Positions 23,071 to 34,524 of a stretch of 64,000 nt of DNA are shown here, piece by piece. Location of the stretch: NCBI GenBank assembly GCA_932521025.1, contig OW051471.1:12896001-12960000 (forward strand), read 5' to 3'. The translations under genes and the position numbers were made by a program. The DNA is from Oscheius onirici. Taxonomy: Eukaryota; Nematoda; Chromadorea; Rhabditida; Rhabditidae. Under the pieces are notes generated by a model. That model was not told the origin of the DNA. It was given only the letters and a program-made list of their open reading frames with translations, and searched no databases. Each line of letters begins with the position of its first letter. Within the stretch, counting starts at the first letter, position 1.

Positions 23071-23360
23071 TGCTAACTGACATCCTAGCATCTAGCTCCC
23101 GTTATATAGATGAAAATGTTTGGATTCCCCAAAGTGCAACGAAACTTATATGTTGTGTCTGCTTCTCACAATGACGGCGAAATGAATCCTGGTGCCGACA
23201 CACTCTGAGCGAGAAAGTTGTTCTATGTAACGCAGACGTTTTGGTACGAAACTGCTGGAATTTTAACTGTGCCAACAATCTGGGCAGAGAAGAACCCGGA
23301 TGGAAATACACATAATAGCAGATTCAGTCTTGTCCATCCACTCTGTTTTTAGCTGGTAAA

Positions 23361-23460
23361 TGTTCTCCATAGACTAAAATCGTTCTCCATAGACTGAAAT
23401 CGTACTCCATAGACTAAAATCGTTCCCCATAGACTGAAATCGTTCTCCATAGACTAGAAT
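23361..23460. repeat. Five-copy 20-nt tandem repeat
   Basis: Units of CGTTCTCCATAGACTGAAAT with one or two changes each, at 23361, 23381, 23401, 23421 and 23441. The block is bracketed by direct copies of CCATCCACTCTGTTT (about 23335 and 23484), with a third partial copy near 23541. Confidence 0.85.
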
Positions 23461-23576
23461 CGTTCTTCTTAGAATCTTGTTCATCCACTCTGTTTATAGC
23501 TGGTAAATTCTAGCCCTAAAAGTACCAGTTAGATCTTGTCCATCCACTCTAATTTACTGTGTCATTTGTTTGTGTG

Positions 23577-25544
23577 TCAATTTATTCTCAGAACAGCTTC
23601 CGCTTGTACTGGTAGAATTGGTGCTGCGGATATATTTACAATTGACACGGCATTGGTGCCTCCTATAGGTTCCACCGAAAGACTCATCTTCTTTTTAAGA
23701 TACCGAACAGGCTCCATTAAAAGACTGTAATAGCTGGGAAGTGTAAAGACAAGCACTCCGCCACCCAGAAGACTGAACGTCGACAAAATGGTAAACGTCA
23801 CATCGTTTAGCCCTGAAAATGTAGTCGAGAAACAATTTAAAGCAACCTACACATAAAACCAAATGTTTCAGTATAAATGACTACGACAAATATGGTAAAA
23901 GGAACCAATAAAGTTACGACAGGGATGAGCGCCAAAACTATCAATTGTCGGATAAATTTTTGTTGAAGTTTTTTTGTCGCTGGTGACATGCTAGCAAGTT
24001 GAATAATAGTATAGCTTTTACGAATAAAAAATATAATATAGGCAGATATTACGAAAAAATCGAAAATGACGATTGGGAAAAATCGAGTGCGGAATTCTTG
24101 CTTATCCGTTACCACAAATTGTGGCATTGCCCGAAGCTCTTCTGTGAAGCAAGAGTATCTCTGAAGCCATTTTTTTTTTATCAACTTTTATGCTTTCTAA
24201 CTAATTTTATCGGATTCAGCGTGAAAAAGAACCTCTTGAACCATGAATTCACTCGAAATATGACGATTTTCAGAATGAAAGAGCGAGACTTCCGAATTTT
24301 GTCTATTTCTCCCATTTTTTTGTGGTGAATTCATGGTCAAAGGGCTTCTTACACACGCTGAATCCGATAATAGTAGTTAGAAAGCATAAAAGTTAATAAA
24401 AATGAAGAAAAATGCGAAATTGGTTCATTAAGGGTTCCCGCGCAAATTTTGAAACGAAAGGGGCTGTCACGGCGGGCAGGTTGCGTTATTCCCCCCCCCT
24501 CCCCCCCGTGGCCATTCAGCGCGGGGGGGGGGGGGGGGGAGTAAAGTAACCACGGGGAGGATAAAGTATACCACCCGCCACGGCGTGTCACCGCAATAGG
24601 AAAAATGCACACCTACTTTCGCGCCATTCTAGAATACAGTCAATGCTAGGACACTACATTTTTGGCATTAGGCGTTTTGAATGAGAAAAGGACCATTTGT
24701 CTATGAATTTTCGAGGAATTTCTGGAAGAAAGGGTTTTTTCTACAACAGTAACTTCTCCATGGTTCAGCAACATCAAAAAGTTGGAAAAGTGGCTGCAAA
24801 TACCCTATTTGTAAGCTGAAATCAATGTCTACAGAAATGAGCTGTCGAATAAAACAACGTTTGAATCGTCCGAATCGTGTAACGGTATACTGTACTAATA
24901 AAACTGGACGGGATGTCGCCTCATTCAAACTGGTGTGTACACGATTAACACGCCGTGCTGCCGAACTATTACCGAGACCTTACCTCTGTGTACTCTGCCA
25001 CCAATTCTGGTGTATTGACCGTCATATACCAAGGAACGGACCAATTTAGAACTACTAATACGAAACAGGCTGTTGTGCCAGCAATCCATCTAGTTGGCAG
25101 TAAGAAGCTATTCATTTCTCTTCTTAGTATCAAGTAGCGAATGAGAAAAAGAATGACGACTGTAGCTTCTGCTAAGCCGACCAGCAACACCCCAATAGCA
25201 AGAATCTTTTCGGAACGCATAAAATACTTTGTGGGGCCTAAAGGAAAGCCGGCGAATAGTGGAATTATAATTATTGGTTGAGTCATAAAGTTTATCTGAA
25301 TTCGATTTTTTTGATATTTCAAGAGGACAGCTACCCAGAAATCTGCGGCAAAGGCTGTTATTTGATGAAACAACAGATACCATTTGTAGTAGCGCATTTG
25401 AGCAGTTGATCGAAACACAATGCAGTACATGACAAAAGGATTGAAAAACAATCCCAGGACAAATGTAATGTGAAGAGTCCATGCGTATAAAGGATGTGCA
25501 GCGGCATAGTCCAATTCGAACGGAGGACAATCAATTATTGGCAT
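23577..25544 (-). CDS. 7TM chemoreceptor A (Srh/Sri-like)
   Basis: Four exons (25335-25544, 24984-25295, 23851-24160, 23577-23812) join in phase to 355 aa with seven hydrophobic segments. Motifs: MRYYKWYLLFHQITAFAADF at helix 3, TQPIIIIPLFAGFPLG (the QP-x-PLFP..AG stretch typical of Srh/Sri), then FTEELRAMPQFV and ATKKLQQKFIRQL before helix 6. Start chosen at MPIIDC by comparison with paralogues at 28350 and 42545. Chemosensory receptor of sensory neurons by family. Intron 2 is 823 nt, against 33 nt in paralogue B, because a palindromic MITE and a G/C-tract repeat were inserted. The reading frame is intact. Confidence 0.8.
24182..24395. mobile_element. Palindromic MITE in receptor A intron
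   Basis: Arms CAACTTTTATGCTTTCTAAC and TATCGGATTCAGCGTG are answered by their complements at 24350-24395; an inner pair ACCATGAATTCAC/GTGAATTCATGGT lies at 24240-24335. About 214 nt, no coding. Confidence 0.75.
24474..24578. repeat. G/C-tract repeat with CCCCGTGG core
   Basis: GCAGGTTGCGTTATT leads into a C run, CGTGGCCATTCAGCGC, an 18-G run, GTAAAGTAACCACGGGG and GGATAAAGTATACCACCC. It is a rearranged relative of 55619-55730. Confidence 0.75.
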
Positions 25545-25559
25545 TTTGTTTGAACTGGC

Positions 25560-26035
25560 GGGAGAAGAGTCTTCGACAATATTAGAGCTTCCAAAGAAAC
25601 AATATTCTGATCGTGGTTGCAGAACTGCCACCACCGATAATCTTTTACACGAGCCAGGTGAAACTAACCAATTGCCTTGATTCAACCAGCTGTTAATGAT
25701 GTTTCCACTAATTCATAATCTTTTATAAACTTCTGGGGGCAAAACACAAATGGTAGGGGGCGGTACTATTGTTCCGCGGAACAATCGCCCCTATATTCTT
25801 TCGGTGCGGAACAATCGGCCCTTTTCGTTTTCTTGGCGGAACAATCGTAACAAATGTCCAAATGTGAATGAATATGTAACTAGGAAAGAAAGGAAACTAG
25901 GAAAGAAAAAATGTAACTAGGAAGGAAAGTTATGCCATTCTCAGCCCAACTGAAAGCCCACAACGAGAGTGATAACCCCTTTCAAATGCTTAGGCTATCA
26001 CTAGAAGCCGACTAATGTTCACCTGGTCGATTGTT
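25560..26035. other. No gene recognised
   Basis: Upstream region of receptor A. It holds a repeated GCGGAACAATCG motif at about 25777, 25806 and 25837 and short AACTAGGAAAGAAA repeats near 25880-25930. Confidence 0.5.
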
Positions 26036-26039
26036 ACCA

Positions 26040-26345
26040 AAATCTAAAGCGCAATGGTGTCTGTGATGTCTGTGAAGTTCTCCAATTTTGGTGTATTGTT
26101 AAGAGTCGCCGTCTTCACCCAGACGACCCGAGTTCGACTCCTCTACTCGCCAAATATTTTTTTAGTAGGAAGTAGAGTCAGGGTAACCGGTAGGGGATTG
26201 GAATGGACCGGTTGAGCTGTATAAGTTCAGAAGCGATCGGTTGACTGGGGAAGGGATCGGTTGACTGGGAAGGTATCAGAAGAGATCGGTTGACTGGGGA
26301 AAGGATCAGAAGTGATCGGTTGACTGGGGAAGGGATCAGAAGAGA
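26040..26345 (+). repeat. tRNA(Glu)-like SINE fragment plus tandem tail
   Basis: At 26095-26153 the strand reads TATTGTTAAGAGTCGCCG, CGTCT-TCACCC-AGACG (a pairable anticodon arm), CCGAGTTCGACTCC (B box) and a CTCGCCA end. This resembles a tRNA(Glu) lacking its acceptor pairing. A tail of GATCGGTTGACTGGGGAAGG-type units follows at 26225-26345 (four to five copies). The same combination is found inside the foldback element at 18064-19056. Confidence 0.6.
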
Positions 26346-26349
26346 TCGA

Positions 26350-27200
26350 CGTAATCGTGTTTTTCGTATCGCTGTGGTTCATACGAGAAACTTCAGCTAC
26401 TGGAGCATTGAGAGTAATCCGTTCAAGAAAATAATTGAACAGCATGAAAAGTTGCTACTCACTGAAGTTTTTCAGCTGAAAATAAATCTGCTTTGATTCA
26501 CAAAATGTGCTCTTTTCTTTAACAGACTATAAATGCGACGAAGTCGCCGAAGGCGGCTGGTTGTTACCAAAACTGAGAAGATAGCTGTTTTGATCTTGAA
26601 AAAATAAGAACCTGTGGAATAAATGCTTGTTGACCATGCGTTTACCGCGTTTGAAAAGAAAAGGGGGATTTTCTTCCGCATCGGAAAATGTGGACGATTG
26701 TCCTGACAGAGCAGAAAATAGATCTCCCCGTTCGGTCGCCGCTCCGCCCTTTGGGCCAAAGCGGATGAGTTCGTAGAGAGCGCCCGCGAGAGAAGATGGC
26801 AGCTCTCTCGTGGCTGACTCAAATGGTCGTAAACGAGTACACGTCTGTCTAGTCTTATGTTTGTATCTCTCTTTATTTAATAAACAATTAATCTGAACCA
26901 CTGAACCACCTCTCTTTCAAGAAATGCGGCTGTTCACGCAAGAATCCGCATTGCGAATGCGGATAATCTTATCACTCAGCATTCATTAGCCCCTATCTCC
27001 GGTTCAGCTTCTGTAGGAATTCTGTTTGGGGAGACTTGAGTCACGGCAAAGATTCAGCGATTGCGATAGACTGAAGCTTGAACACTGAAGGCACTCAAAT
27101 CTGAGATCCTGTCCAATAGGAATCTTTCTCAGTCTCAAATTTGAGATCACATATCGTCCTTCTTACACTGGTAAAATCTAGAAACAAAACTACCGACTGA
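26350..27200. other. No gene recognised; possible solo LTR
   Basis: The stretch from TGTTACCAAAACTGAG (about 26563) to AATAAACAATTAATCTGAACCACTG (about 26905) is about 340 nt, has no convincing exon chain and resembles a solo LTR (TG start, AATAAA late). No duplicated target site was confirmed. Low confidence. Confidence 0.3.
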
Positions 27201-27222
27201 TATGCAGGAACAAAATTCATTT

Positions 27223-28350
27223 TTACATGACTGAAACAACATTGGTACTAGCTACTGTAGAGTTATAGTTTACTGAAGATGGCCAAAATTTTCTCTTCAG
27301 CTTTCGAATAGGCTGCGTCAGAAGAGAGTAATAATTGGGGAAAGTGAAAACAAGCACACCTCCGCTAAGAATGCTGAATCCTGATAAAGCCGCAAACGTC
27401 AGATCGTTAACCCCTAAAAACCTTTTAGTTAGACTCCAAAAAAAGCTTACACATGAAACCAAAAGTTTCGGTAGCGATAACCATGCAAAGCCCACTGAAC
27501 GGAATAATGAAAAATATGAAAGGAAGGAGAGCCATCGCTATAAGCTGGCGTATGAAACTTTGTTGTAGTTTTTTAGTGGCCGCGGACATATTGGCTTGAT
27601 GGATGAATTTGTAACTTCCTCGAACAAAATACGCAATAAACCCCGACATTACGGCAAAGTCGACTATGATGAGCGGGATGTACCGTGTCAGGAATTCTCC
27701 ACGGTCTGCAACTATAAATTGCGGGATTACCTGAAGCTCTTCGGTGAAGCAAGAGTATCGCTGAAGAAGTTAGTTTTTTTAGCAGAAAGCTACCTCCGTG
27801 TATTCTGCAACCAATTCTGGTGTATTGACTGTCAATTTCAATGGGATGACCACATTGACAAATAGGAATATGAAAAACACGGCCATGACAATTGCCCACC
27901 TTGTTGGCGGCATAAAGTTGTTCATTTCTCTTCCGAGTATGAAGTAACGAATAGCAAAAAGGATAATCATTGAATACTGCTCAAGTCCGACGTGAAACAT
28001 TCCAATGGCTAGCAGTTTTTCTGAGCGCATCAAATATTTCGTCGGGCCTAAAAAAAAAGCAGAAAATAATGGAATTAGTATGATCGGCTGTATCAAAAAA
28101 TTTATCTGAGGGCTGTTATATTTTATAGAAATAAGCGAACCCAAAAATCGGCAGCAAAAGCTGTAACTTGATGGATAAAAAGGTACCATTTATAGTAGCG
28201 CATCTGGCCGGTTGATCGGAACACAATACAGTATATTACAAATGGATTAAACAGCAACCCGAAGATAAAGGCAACATGCAGACTCTGTGCATAAAAAGGA
28301 TGGGCAGAGGCATAGTCTACGTCGAACGGAGCACATTCGATAATCGGCAT
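27223..28350 (-). CDS. 7TM chemoreceptor B (Srh/Sri-like)
   Basis: Exons 28141-28350, 27794-28105, 27451-27760 and 27223-27413 join in phase to 340 aa, with the same exon lengths (210, 312, 310 nt) as receptor A for the first three. Motifs: MRYYKWYLFIHQVTAFAADF, IQPIILIPLFSAFFLGPTKY, VNTPELVAEYTE, SAATKKLQQSFIRQLIAMAL. The first two introns are only 35 and 33 nt. Start chosen at MPIIEC. Intact 7TM receptor lying just 3' of polyprotein gene 1, on the same strand. Confidence 0.82.
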
Positions 28351-28574
28351 ATTTCCTCTGTAGCACTCTAATTGCTGCTCTTGCTGATGAGAACAGGTGA
28401 AATTGAGGTGAACAATCAGAGGCTGTCGCTAGAACTTATTAAAGTCTATTCAAACATCTCGAAGCACAAAAGTACAAGCTGTTGTATCTCTTCCTGTCTA
28501 TCTTTTTCTCTGTCTCTCTAATTGATGTCAGAAAGTTAAAAGTTAAAAACAAAAAAACGTTTTATTTCCACAGT

Positions 28575-30457
28575 CTACCAATTCTTCCTCTTGCCTCCGA
28601 TCTCAAAGTTTGAACGACCAGAAAAGTCAACTCCTTGAAGATTGATAGAGTTGTCTGTCTTCTTCTCAGTCACATCCCAATACTTGGCATCGTAGTGACG
28701 CTTGCCACGATGTCCAATGTTAAAGTCGTGAGCTCCCTGGAAGATGGCTCCCTGCATGTTAATGGACTCGTCCCGATAGCGACCGTTGTTGATGTGAACT
28801 TTGGTGGTGAAGTAGCCACGTTTCTGGCGGGAAAGCTCCTCTTCAGCTGGTTGAAACTCAGCAGTCTCTGACTCAACATCTCTCTTTCTAAAACATCTGC
28901 TCTTGCCAAAAAATTTCCAAGTCAAACTAACTCCTTGTGTCCAATGTTAAAATGATGGGCTCCGGTGAACTGGGATCTCTCCATATTGATAGACTTGTCA
29001 GTTCTGTGGTCATTGGAGTAGTAAACATCGGCGTTGTAGTAGCCCCTCTTCTGGCGGGAAAGCTCCTGTTCAGATGGTTGAACTTCAGCAGTCTCAACAT
29101 CTCTCTTTCTAGAATTTCGCATATTTCTGATCCAATCCTGAAGAAACTTACCCTCTCTTGTGTCCAATGTTGAAGTTGTTAGCTCCCTGGAACTGAGCTC
29201 CGTTCATGTTGATCGACTCATCGTGGGCGTAGTTGTTCTGGAGATGAACATCAGCATTGAAGTACTGACGCTTCTCACGGGGAACAACCTGTTCCTCTCC
29301 GTTCATCTTCTCAGTCTCAACGTCTCTCTTTCTGAAAGGAGCGAGGGTCATGGTACCAAACTTCAAAGCTTACCCTCGCTGATGTTCAATTTCAAAGTGA
29401 TGAGCTCCTTGGAACTTGGCACCATTCATATTGATCGATTCGTCGTGTCTATGGTCATTAGAGTAGCTGACATCGGTACTGAAGTATCCTCTCTTCTGAC
29501 GGATGACTTCTTGTTCAGGTCCCTTCTTCTCGACTTTTACGTCTCTCTTTCTAAAGCATTTCTGAAATTTAGTGAAATTAGACTGACCCTCTGTGTCCAA
29601 TATTGAAATTGTGGGCGTTTTGAAACTGAGCTCTGTCCATGTTGATAAACTCGTCGTGCTTGTGCTCATTGGAATAGTAGACTCCAGCAGAATAGCTCCC
29701 TCTCTTCTGTTCCTGTTCAGGCTGTTTGACTTCTACGTCTCGATTTCTAGAAAACTGTCCTTCCAATTCTCTTGTCATACTTACCCTCTGTCATCAATAT
29801 TGACAGTGAGGGAACTTCCAGTGCTACCGTCTCTCAAACTGACCACTGGTCCTGAAGGCTGATGCTGTACTTCTACTCCAGACTGAGCCATTTTTTCTTG
29901 GATCTTCACATCAAAATCCGGATCAAAGATTCTTGGACGTTCACTGAACCTGTTATTCATGAAAATTTGGTGCAAAACATTACGTTGGTCCGGAACTTCC
30001 GTGCTCAAAGAGTCTAGTACGAACAGTACCCTGATAATCCTGATTCTTCTGTTCATAGCTGTCATCAGTAGGTCCGGTTTGGTTACTAAATATTGTGTTT
30101 GAATACCAGAAAGACTCTCACGGTTTTTTTTTTCCTTGATGTCCAATATGGTAATTGTAGGCTCCAGTGAAGTCAGCTCCTTCCCTGTTGACAGAACTGT
30201 CAATGTAACTACTGTCTTCCCTCACAATGTTGGCTCCTGTTACAGGATTTTCACTGCGAGTTTGGCTTCTAGAAAGAGAATTATCAAAGTTTCTTGTTGT
30301 ACTCTTTACCTCTCATAGATTCTGCCCTGTCCATCGTCGAAACGCTGATTGTAGCCATCTTGACCATAGGATAGAACTCTGAAATGTTTTCTTATTTAAG
30401 AGCTATATTTGGTACTTACAGTAGAGAAGAGCACAACAGTCCAGCGAGAAGCTTCAT
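28575..30457 (-). CDS. Secreted furin-type repeat polyprotein 1
   Basis: Exon 1 (30420-30457) gives the signal peptide MKLLAGLLCSSLL; exons 30310-30378, 30122-30268, 29984-30085 and 29785-29949 give a head region (first unit SSVNREGADFTGAYNYHIGH without furin site). Five one-unit exons follow down to 28575. Each unit reads (RG)KRDV, an acidic spacer, an R-x-KR or related basic site (for example RQKR, REKR), then a peptide with the core DESINMNGAxFQGAxxFNIGH. Exons are phase 2-2, so adding one keeps the frame, and unit joins create RGKR. The tail adds a variant (SINLQGVDFSGRSNFEIGGK) ending KRKNW. A furin/kex-type protease in the secretory pathway would release several related peptides. Role unknown; antimicrobial or signalling precursor are the obvious guesses. 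Confidence 0.75.
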
Positions 30458-31114
30458 GGCTGAATGGCCAGCTGGAGATCAGCTGGCGTTTATGTAGGGA
30501 ATCCCTTTCCATGACAGCTGTCTGGGTTCCTCGTATTTCTTGGCCGAAAATCAGGAAAGCGGGCACCTGCTGAAGAGAACACCAAGGACAACAGAGTGAG
30601 TCAAATTCTGGGAAATGGGCAACACAAGAGGGTTCGTTCTTTGGTGGATGCTTTCTGAAACTCTAATAGCCTTGCAGAGAGAGGAGAAGTAGAAAGTTGT
30701 AATTTGTTTTTTTTTTGACTTTTTTCCGTTTACAATAGCCTGAACAGACAATTTCGGCTGCTGATTACTCCATTTTAGTAGCGGAAATCATATCATTTTA
30801 GAATGAGTTGCCATCACGTAGAGCATTTGAAGCAGACCTTGCGGCGCTGGGCTTCTTGACTTCTCTGTGCCGTTTTGAGATGGTAAACTGAAAACACGAC
30901 TGTTTGACTTTGTGTGTACTTCATATGTATTTTTTACTCCGACTCTGTATGAATGTTTCAGAAAAGCCCAGCTACAATCTCCAAACACCGAGTACAACTC
31001 CTGGAACCAACGCTTCCAAGAACAGCTTGACTCATGATCTCAACGAAAGCAACTTGACCTCCGTGCAGCAGTTGCCGGCTTTTCCTGGTGTTCGCCGAGG
31101 ATATGAAGAACACG

Positions 31115-31150
31115 AGCAGCTGTGTCTCGGGCCCGGGATCTTTATAAACC
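31115..31150 (+). promoter_or_regulatory. Shared E-box/TATA promoter of the polyprotein family
   Basis: GAGCAGCTGTGTC followed about 20 nt later by CTTTATAAAC, about 35 nt before the ATG. Equivalent pairs stand before polyprotein 3 (minus strand, AACAGCTGTGTCC and CTTTTATAAAC near 41240-41197) and before the small relative at 45653 (GAGCAGCTGTGTT near 45552). Polyproteins 1 and 4 share a second promoter type (AACCCAGACAGCTGT, GGATTCCCTAC, TAAACGC). Confidence 0.55.
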
Positions 31151-31178
31151 CCGCTGGTTTTCAGTTGGCTATCCAGCA

Positions 31179-32953
31179 ATGAAGTTGCTCTTCGGACTTC
31201 TCCTTGTCTCTGCTGCGGCGTAAGTCTTCAAATTTCCAGTTCAATAAATCCTTACAGGGCTCGGTACACCAATGATCAGAACTACGGCTACAGTTCCAAC
31301 GACGGCCAGGGTAGGAGCTATGACTAGTGAGTTAAGATCAAAAGACGTTTGAAGTTTACTTCCAGTAGTCAGACAAGTCATCAGAGTCCAGGAGTCAACG
31401 TGGTGAGGCAGGATAGCAACTACGTTGACAGTTCAGTCAATAGACAGGGAGCTGACTTCTCTGGGGCCCACAACTATAATATTGGACATACAAATGGAGG
31501 AAAGCCTGTGTAAGATCATTATTAGCTCCAAAATAGCAATTTTTTAGGTGTCAGAAGAGCTGGTGGCAGTTCTGGAAGAGTTGTCCCAAGAACATTCGAG
31601 GGTAAGTTTTTCCAAAACTTTGGGAAATACACAAATGTTTAGAAAAAGAGATGTTGAAGAGTCTGCTATCCAGGATGAGAGCGCTCTTTCTCGTCAGAAG
31701 AGAGGATACTACAGTGCTGACGTCTACTACTCCAACGACCATAGAACCGACAGTTCCATCAACATGAACGGAGCTCAGTTTCAAAGAGCCAACAACTTTA
31801 ACATTGGACACAGAGGGTGAGCTTTCATTTCAACAGTCTGTAAAATTAATATGGTTCAGAAAGAGAGACGTCGAAGTTGAAGAGAAGGAAAACAAGCTTG
31901 ATCAGGAAGTTTCCCGCCAGAAGAGAGGATCCTACAGTGCTAATGTCCACTACACGAGTGACCATAGACATGACGAATCGATCAACATGAATGGTGCCAA
32001 GTTCCAAGGAGCTCATCACTTTGAAATTGGACATCAGCGAGGGTAAGCTTTTAGCTTATGGAACCAAAGAACCCAAATCTTTCAGAAAAAGAGACGTGGA
32101 GACTGAGCAGATGAATGGAGAGGAACAGGTTGTTCCTCGTGAGAAGCGTCAGTACTTCAATGCTGATGTTCATCTCCAGAACCACTACGCCCACGATGAG
32201 TCGATCAACATGAACGGAGCTCAGTTCCAGGGAGCTAACAACTTCAACATTGGACACAAGAGAGGGTAAGTTTCTTCAGGATTGGATCAGAAATATGCGA
32301 AATTCTAGAAAGAGAGATGTTGAGACTGCTGAAGTTCAACCATCTGAACAGGAGCTTTCCCGCCAGAAGAGGGGCTACTACAACGCCGATGTTTACTACT
32401 CCAATGACCACAGAACTGACAAGTCTATCAATATGGAGAGATCCCAGTTCACCGGAGCCCATCATTTTAACATTGGACACAAGGAGTTAGTTTGACTTGG
32501 AAAAACAACCAGTAACAATAAAATTTTCAGAAAGAGATCTGTCGGAGAAGAGCAGACGGCTGAACAGGAGCTCACACGTCAGAAGAGAGGCTACTTCAGT
32601 GCCGATGTCAGCTACTCTAATCAGTACAAACACGACGCGTCGATTAATTTGAACGACGCCAAGTTCCAAGGAGCTCACGACTTCAACATTGGACATCGCT
32701 CCAAGAGGGAGTCTGAGCCAGAAGAAAAGAAGGATAAAACTGACAAGTCGTGAGTTTCTCTCAATCATCTATCTATGAACGAGATTTCAGTGAAACCGAA
32801 AAAGCCGACAAACACCTGTACCGCGAAAAGAGAAGAATGGATTGGGGATCAAAGGGATCCGTTGACATGTCTTACAATCTTCAAGGATCCAACTTCCAGG
32901 GAGCTCATCACTTTGAGATTACTCGTGGAAGAACGAGAGTGTTTGATGTCTAA
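31179..32953 (+). CDS. Secreted furin-type repeat polyprotein 2
   Basis: Divergent partner of polyprotein 1; starts 721 nt apart. Exon 1 (31179-31219) encodes MKLLFGLLLVSAAA. Exon 31258-31326 (NDQNYGYSSNDGQGRSYD) and 31366-31509 (first unit SSVNRQGADFSGAHNYNIGH) are followed by a short exon near 31548-31601 and unit exons at 31643-31816, 31860-32042, 32086-32265, about 32309-32486, a fifth unit to about 32750, and a tail exon ending at 32953 (SYNLQGSNFQGAHHFEITRG, RTRVFDV). Basic sites RQKR or REKR precede each peptide. TTTATAAA at 31140 and CAGCTG at 31118 lie upstream of the ATG. The block from about 31690 to 32505 is nearly identical to the inverted block in polyprotein 3. Confidence 0.75.
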
Positions 32954-33150
32954 AATAAGGAGTTTTAACGGGGTCTGCTTTGTGTATTGTTTGCTGAAAA
33001 AGTACAATAAAGATCAAATATCAGTTCGTGATAAACAAAGGGACAGAGAGACAGTGAAATCGGTAGCCTCTAAAAAAAACCAAAACAAAGTTTCTTTCAG
33101 AACACGAAGTTTATTCAGGAACAATCTAATCAAGTAACCGAGTACAATTA

Positions 33151-33641
33151 TCAGTAGTTTTTCTGTCTAGTAACAACTCCGACATTTTGAGGAAGTCCAG
33201 TGTGATGAGTCTTTTCCGGGAGGTAGCTCTTCCAGTTGCTGACTCTCTGTAGAGCCTGGTAGATGAGAGTGGCATAGTTTTTCTTCCTCTACTCGGTCTT
33301 CTCTTCGATGAAGGCTCCGATCATCTTCATGTGCTCGATAGCTCGAGAAATTTCATCAGCATTCTCTTTGTCGGCATCTGCCAAGTCGGCCAGTTCTTCG
33401 GAGTATCTGAAAATTTTAATAGATTGAATATGTTAACCTACCGTTCTTCAATCCAGTTGTTGCCAGCGACTCTGTTCTTCTGACTCAGTCCAGTCATCTT
33501 CTGCAGCTGTTTCAACTCGGTTGAAATATTTTTGAAAGTCTCCAGGAGAAGCGAAGATGGCTGATGGAAGCTCAGAGGGACAGAGATGACCACAATGGCG
33601 AAAAAGACGAGGAGGAGAGACTTCAGAGTAGAAGAGGCCAT
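33151..33641 (-). pseudogene. Secreted helical protein with in-frame TAG
   Basis: Exon 33442-33641 starts MASSTLKSLLLVFFAIVVIS (signal peptide) and continues as a helical protein (STELKQLQKMTGLSQKNRVA). Exon 2 from 33406 continues ELADLADADKENADEISRAI and HMKMIGAFIEEKTE, then meets TAG at 33289-33291. The same frame stays open and protein-like for 46 more codons (RKKNYATLIYQALQRVSNWK, ending RQKNY at 33151). One substitution (for example CAG to TAG) would explain it. It could be a young pseudogene, a polymorphic null, a truncated product or a sequencing error. Family unknown, with a vague likeness to nematode secreted helical (DUF148-type) proteins. Confidence 0.6.
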
Positions 33642-33875
33642 CGGTGAGTGACTAGTCGAGTGAGGATGAGTAGACTGAATGATAGACAAGCGGTCGTGCC
33701 CCGCATATCACCAGAGGGCTCGCTTTTGCCAAAAAAGCGAGGCTGGCCAATAGAACTTGTATGCTTTTATTTCTGAAGAAAGGATCAACTGGAATAGTTT
33801 GTAGGTACATTTTTTTATTTTTTTTTTTAATAAAAATCCGTATAAGACAATCAAAAAAAGGGTTATTCAAGTTAT

Positions 33876-34236
33876 TTACAGTATTTTATAGCTGTCGTTA
33901 TGAAGGATATGGAAAAGTCGGAGAGGTTCACTTCGTGGCATGAATCTAAACAATAATATGAGATCTTGCTCCCAAAGTTCAAAACTCACTGATGTCCAAT
34001 GTTAATGTGACTGGCTCCGTTCAGATTAGCTCCTTGCATGTTGATAGAATTATCAATGTAGTGATTGACAGTGTTGTGAACATGATTATTGACCGTGTGC
34101 GAGGATCTGATGTTGTTGAACGTGTAGCTCTGAGGGGCACAGAGACAGAGACTTCTAAAAGTGAGTACTCTGGTTCATAAAGATTGAAAACTTACAGAAA
34201 AGAAGACAGGATCAGAAAGCAGAAGGACAGCTTCAT
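33876..34236 (-). CDS. Single-unit relative of the repeat polyproteins
   Basis: Exons 34196-34236, 33990-34154 and 33876-33945 join in phase to 91 aa. Signal peptide MKLSFCFLILSSFLSLCLCA. The body is Asn/His-rich (HTVNNHVHNTVNHY), then one core unit IDNSINMQGANLNGASHINI ending GHQ, then a short tail (RSEPLRLFHIL). No KR processing site is present. It may represent the ancestral single-unit form or a reduced copy. Confidence 0.6.
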
Positions 34237-34410
34237 TGGCGACTGGTCAGCGTGAGAACAATGGGTAAGAGTGTTCCCCGTCCTGCCTCCTGTTCCATGG
34301 TGTAAAAATCAAGAGGGAGTTGAGTCAGCTTCATGGAACAAACCAGTTGTTGGAAAGATCAGCATTTTGTCTGTTTTGTGCTATGATCAATCGTTTTTCC
34401 ATTTTTCAAA

Positions 34411-34524
34411 GAACTGAATGCTACCGCTGTCCAGGAACTGAAGACCATCTGGAGGAATGAAAATAGCACCATTGCCCAGCAGAAACAGGCTGTACTTACC
34501 TGGGCTGAGAAGTACAACCGCACT
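34411..34524 (+). pseudogene. Orphan exon resembling DUF148/SXP-RAL-2 proteins
   Basis: Open segment between TTTTTCAAAG and a GTGAGT donor, reading ELNATAVQELKTIWRNENST then IAQQKQAVLTWAEKYNRT. The W-A-x-K-Y helix pattern recalls the nematode DUF148 (SXP/RAL-2) family. No partner exon was found on either side; the RTE element begins about 450 nt away. Probably a gene fragment. Confidence 0.35.

Noticed and set aside
23361-23460. CRISPR-like array of 20-nt repeats
   Set aside because: Repeats are directly adjacent without spacers, and the genome is eukaryotic.
26472-26901. Two overlapping minus-strand frames of 116 and 124 codons
   Set aside because: They overlap each other in different frames in a possible LTR and lack exons or domains.
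28937-29606. Long frames antisense to the polyprotein unit exons (for example 29160-29606)
   Set aside because: They mirror the repeat units on the opposite strand and contain no signal or domain; the sense strand has signal peptide, phase-consistent exons and processing sites.
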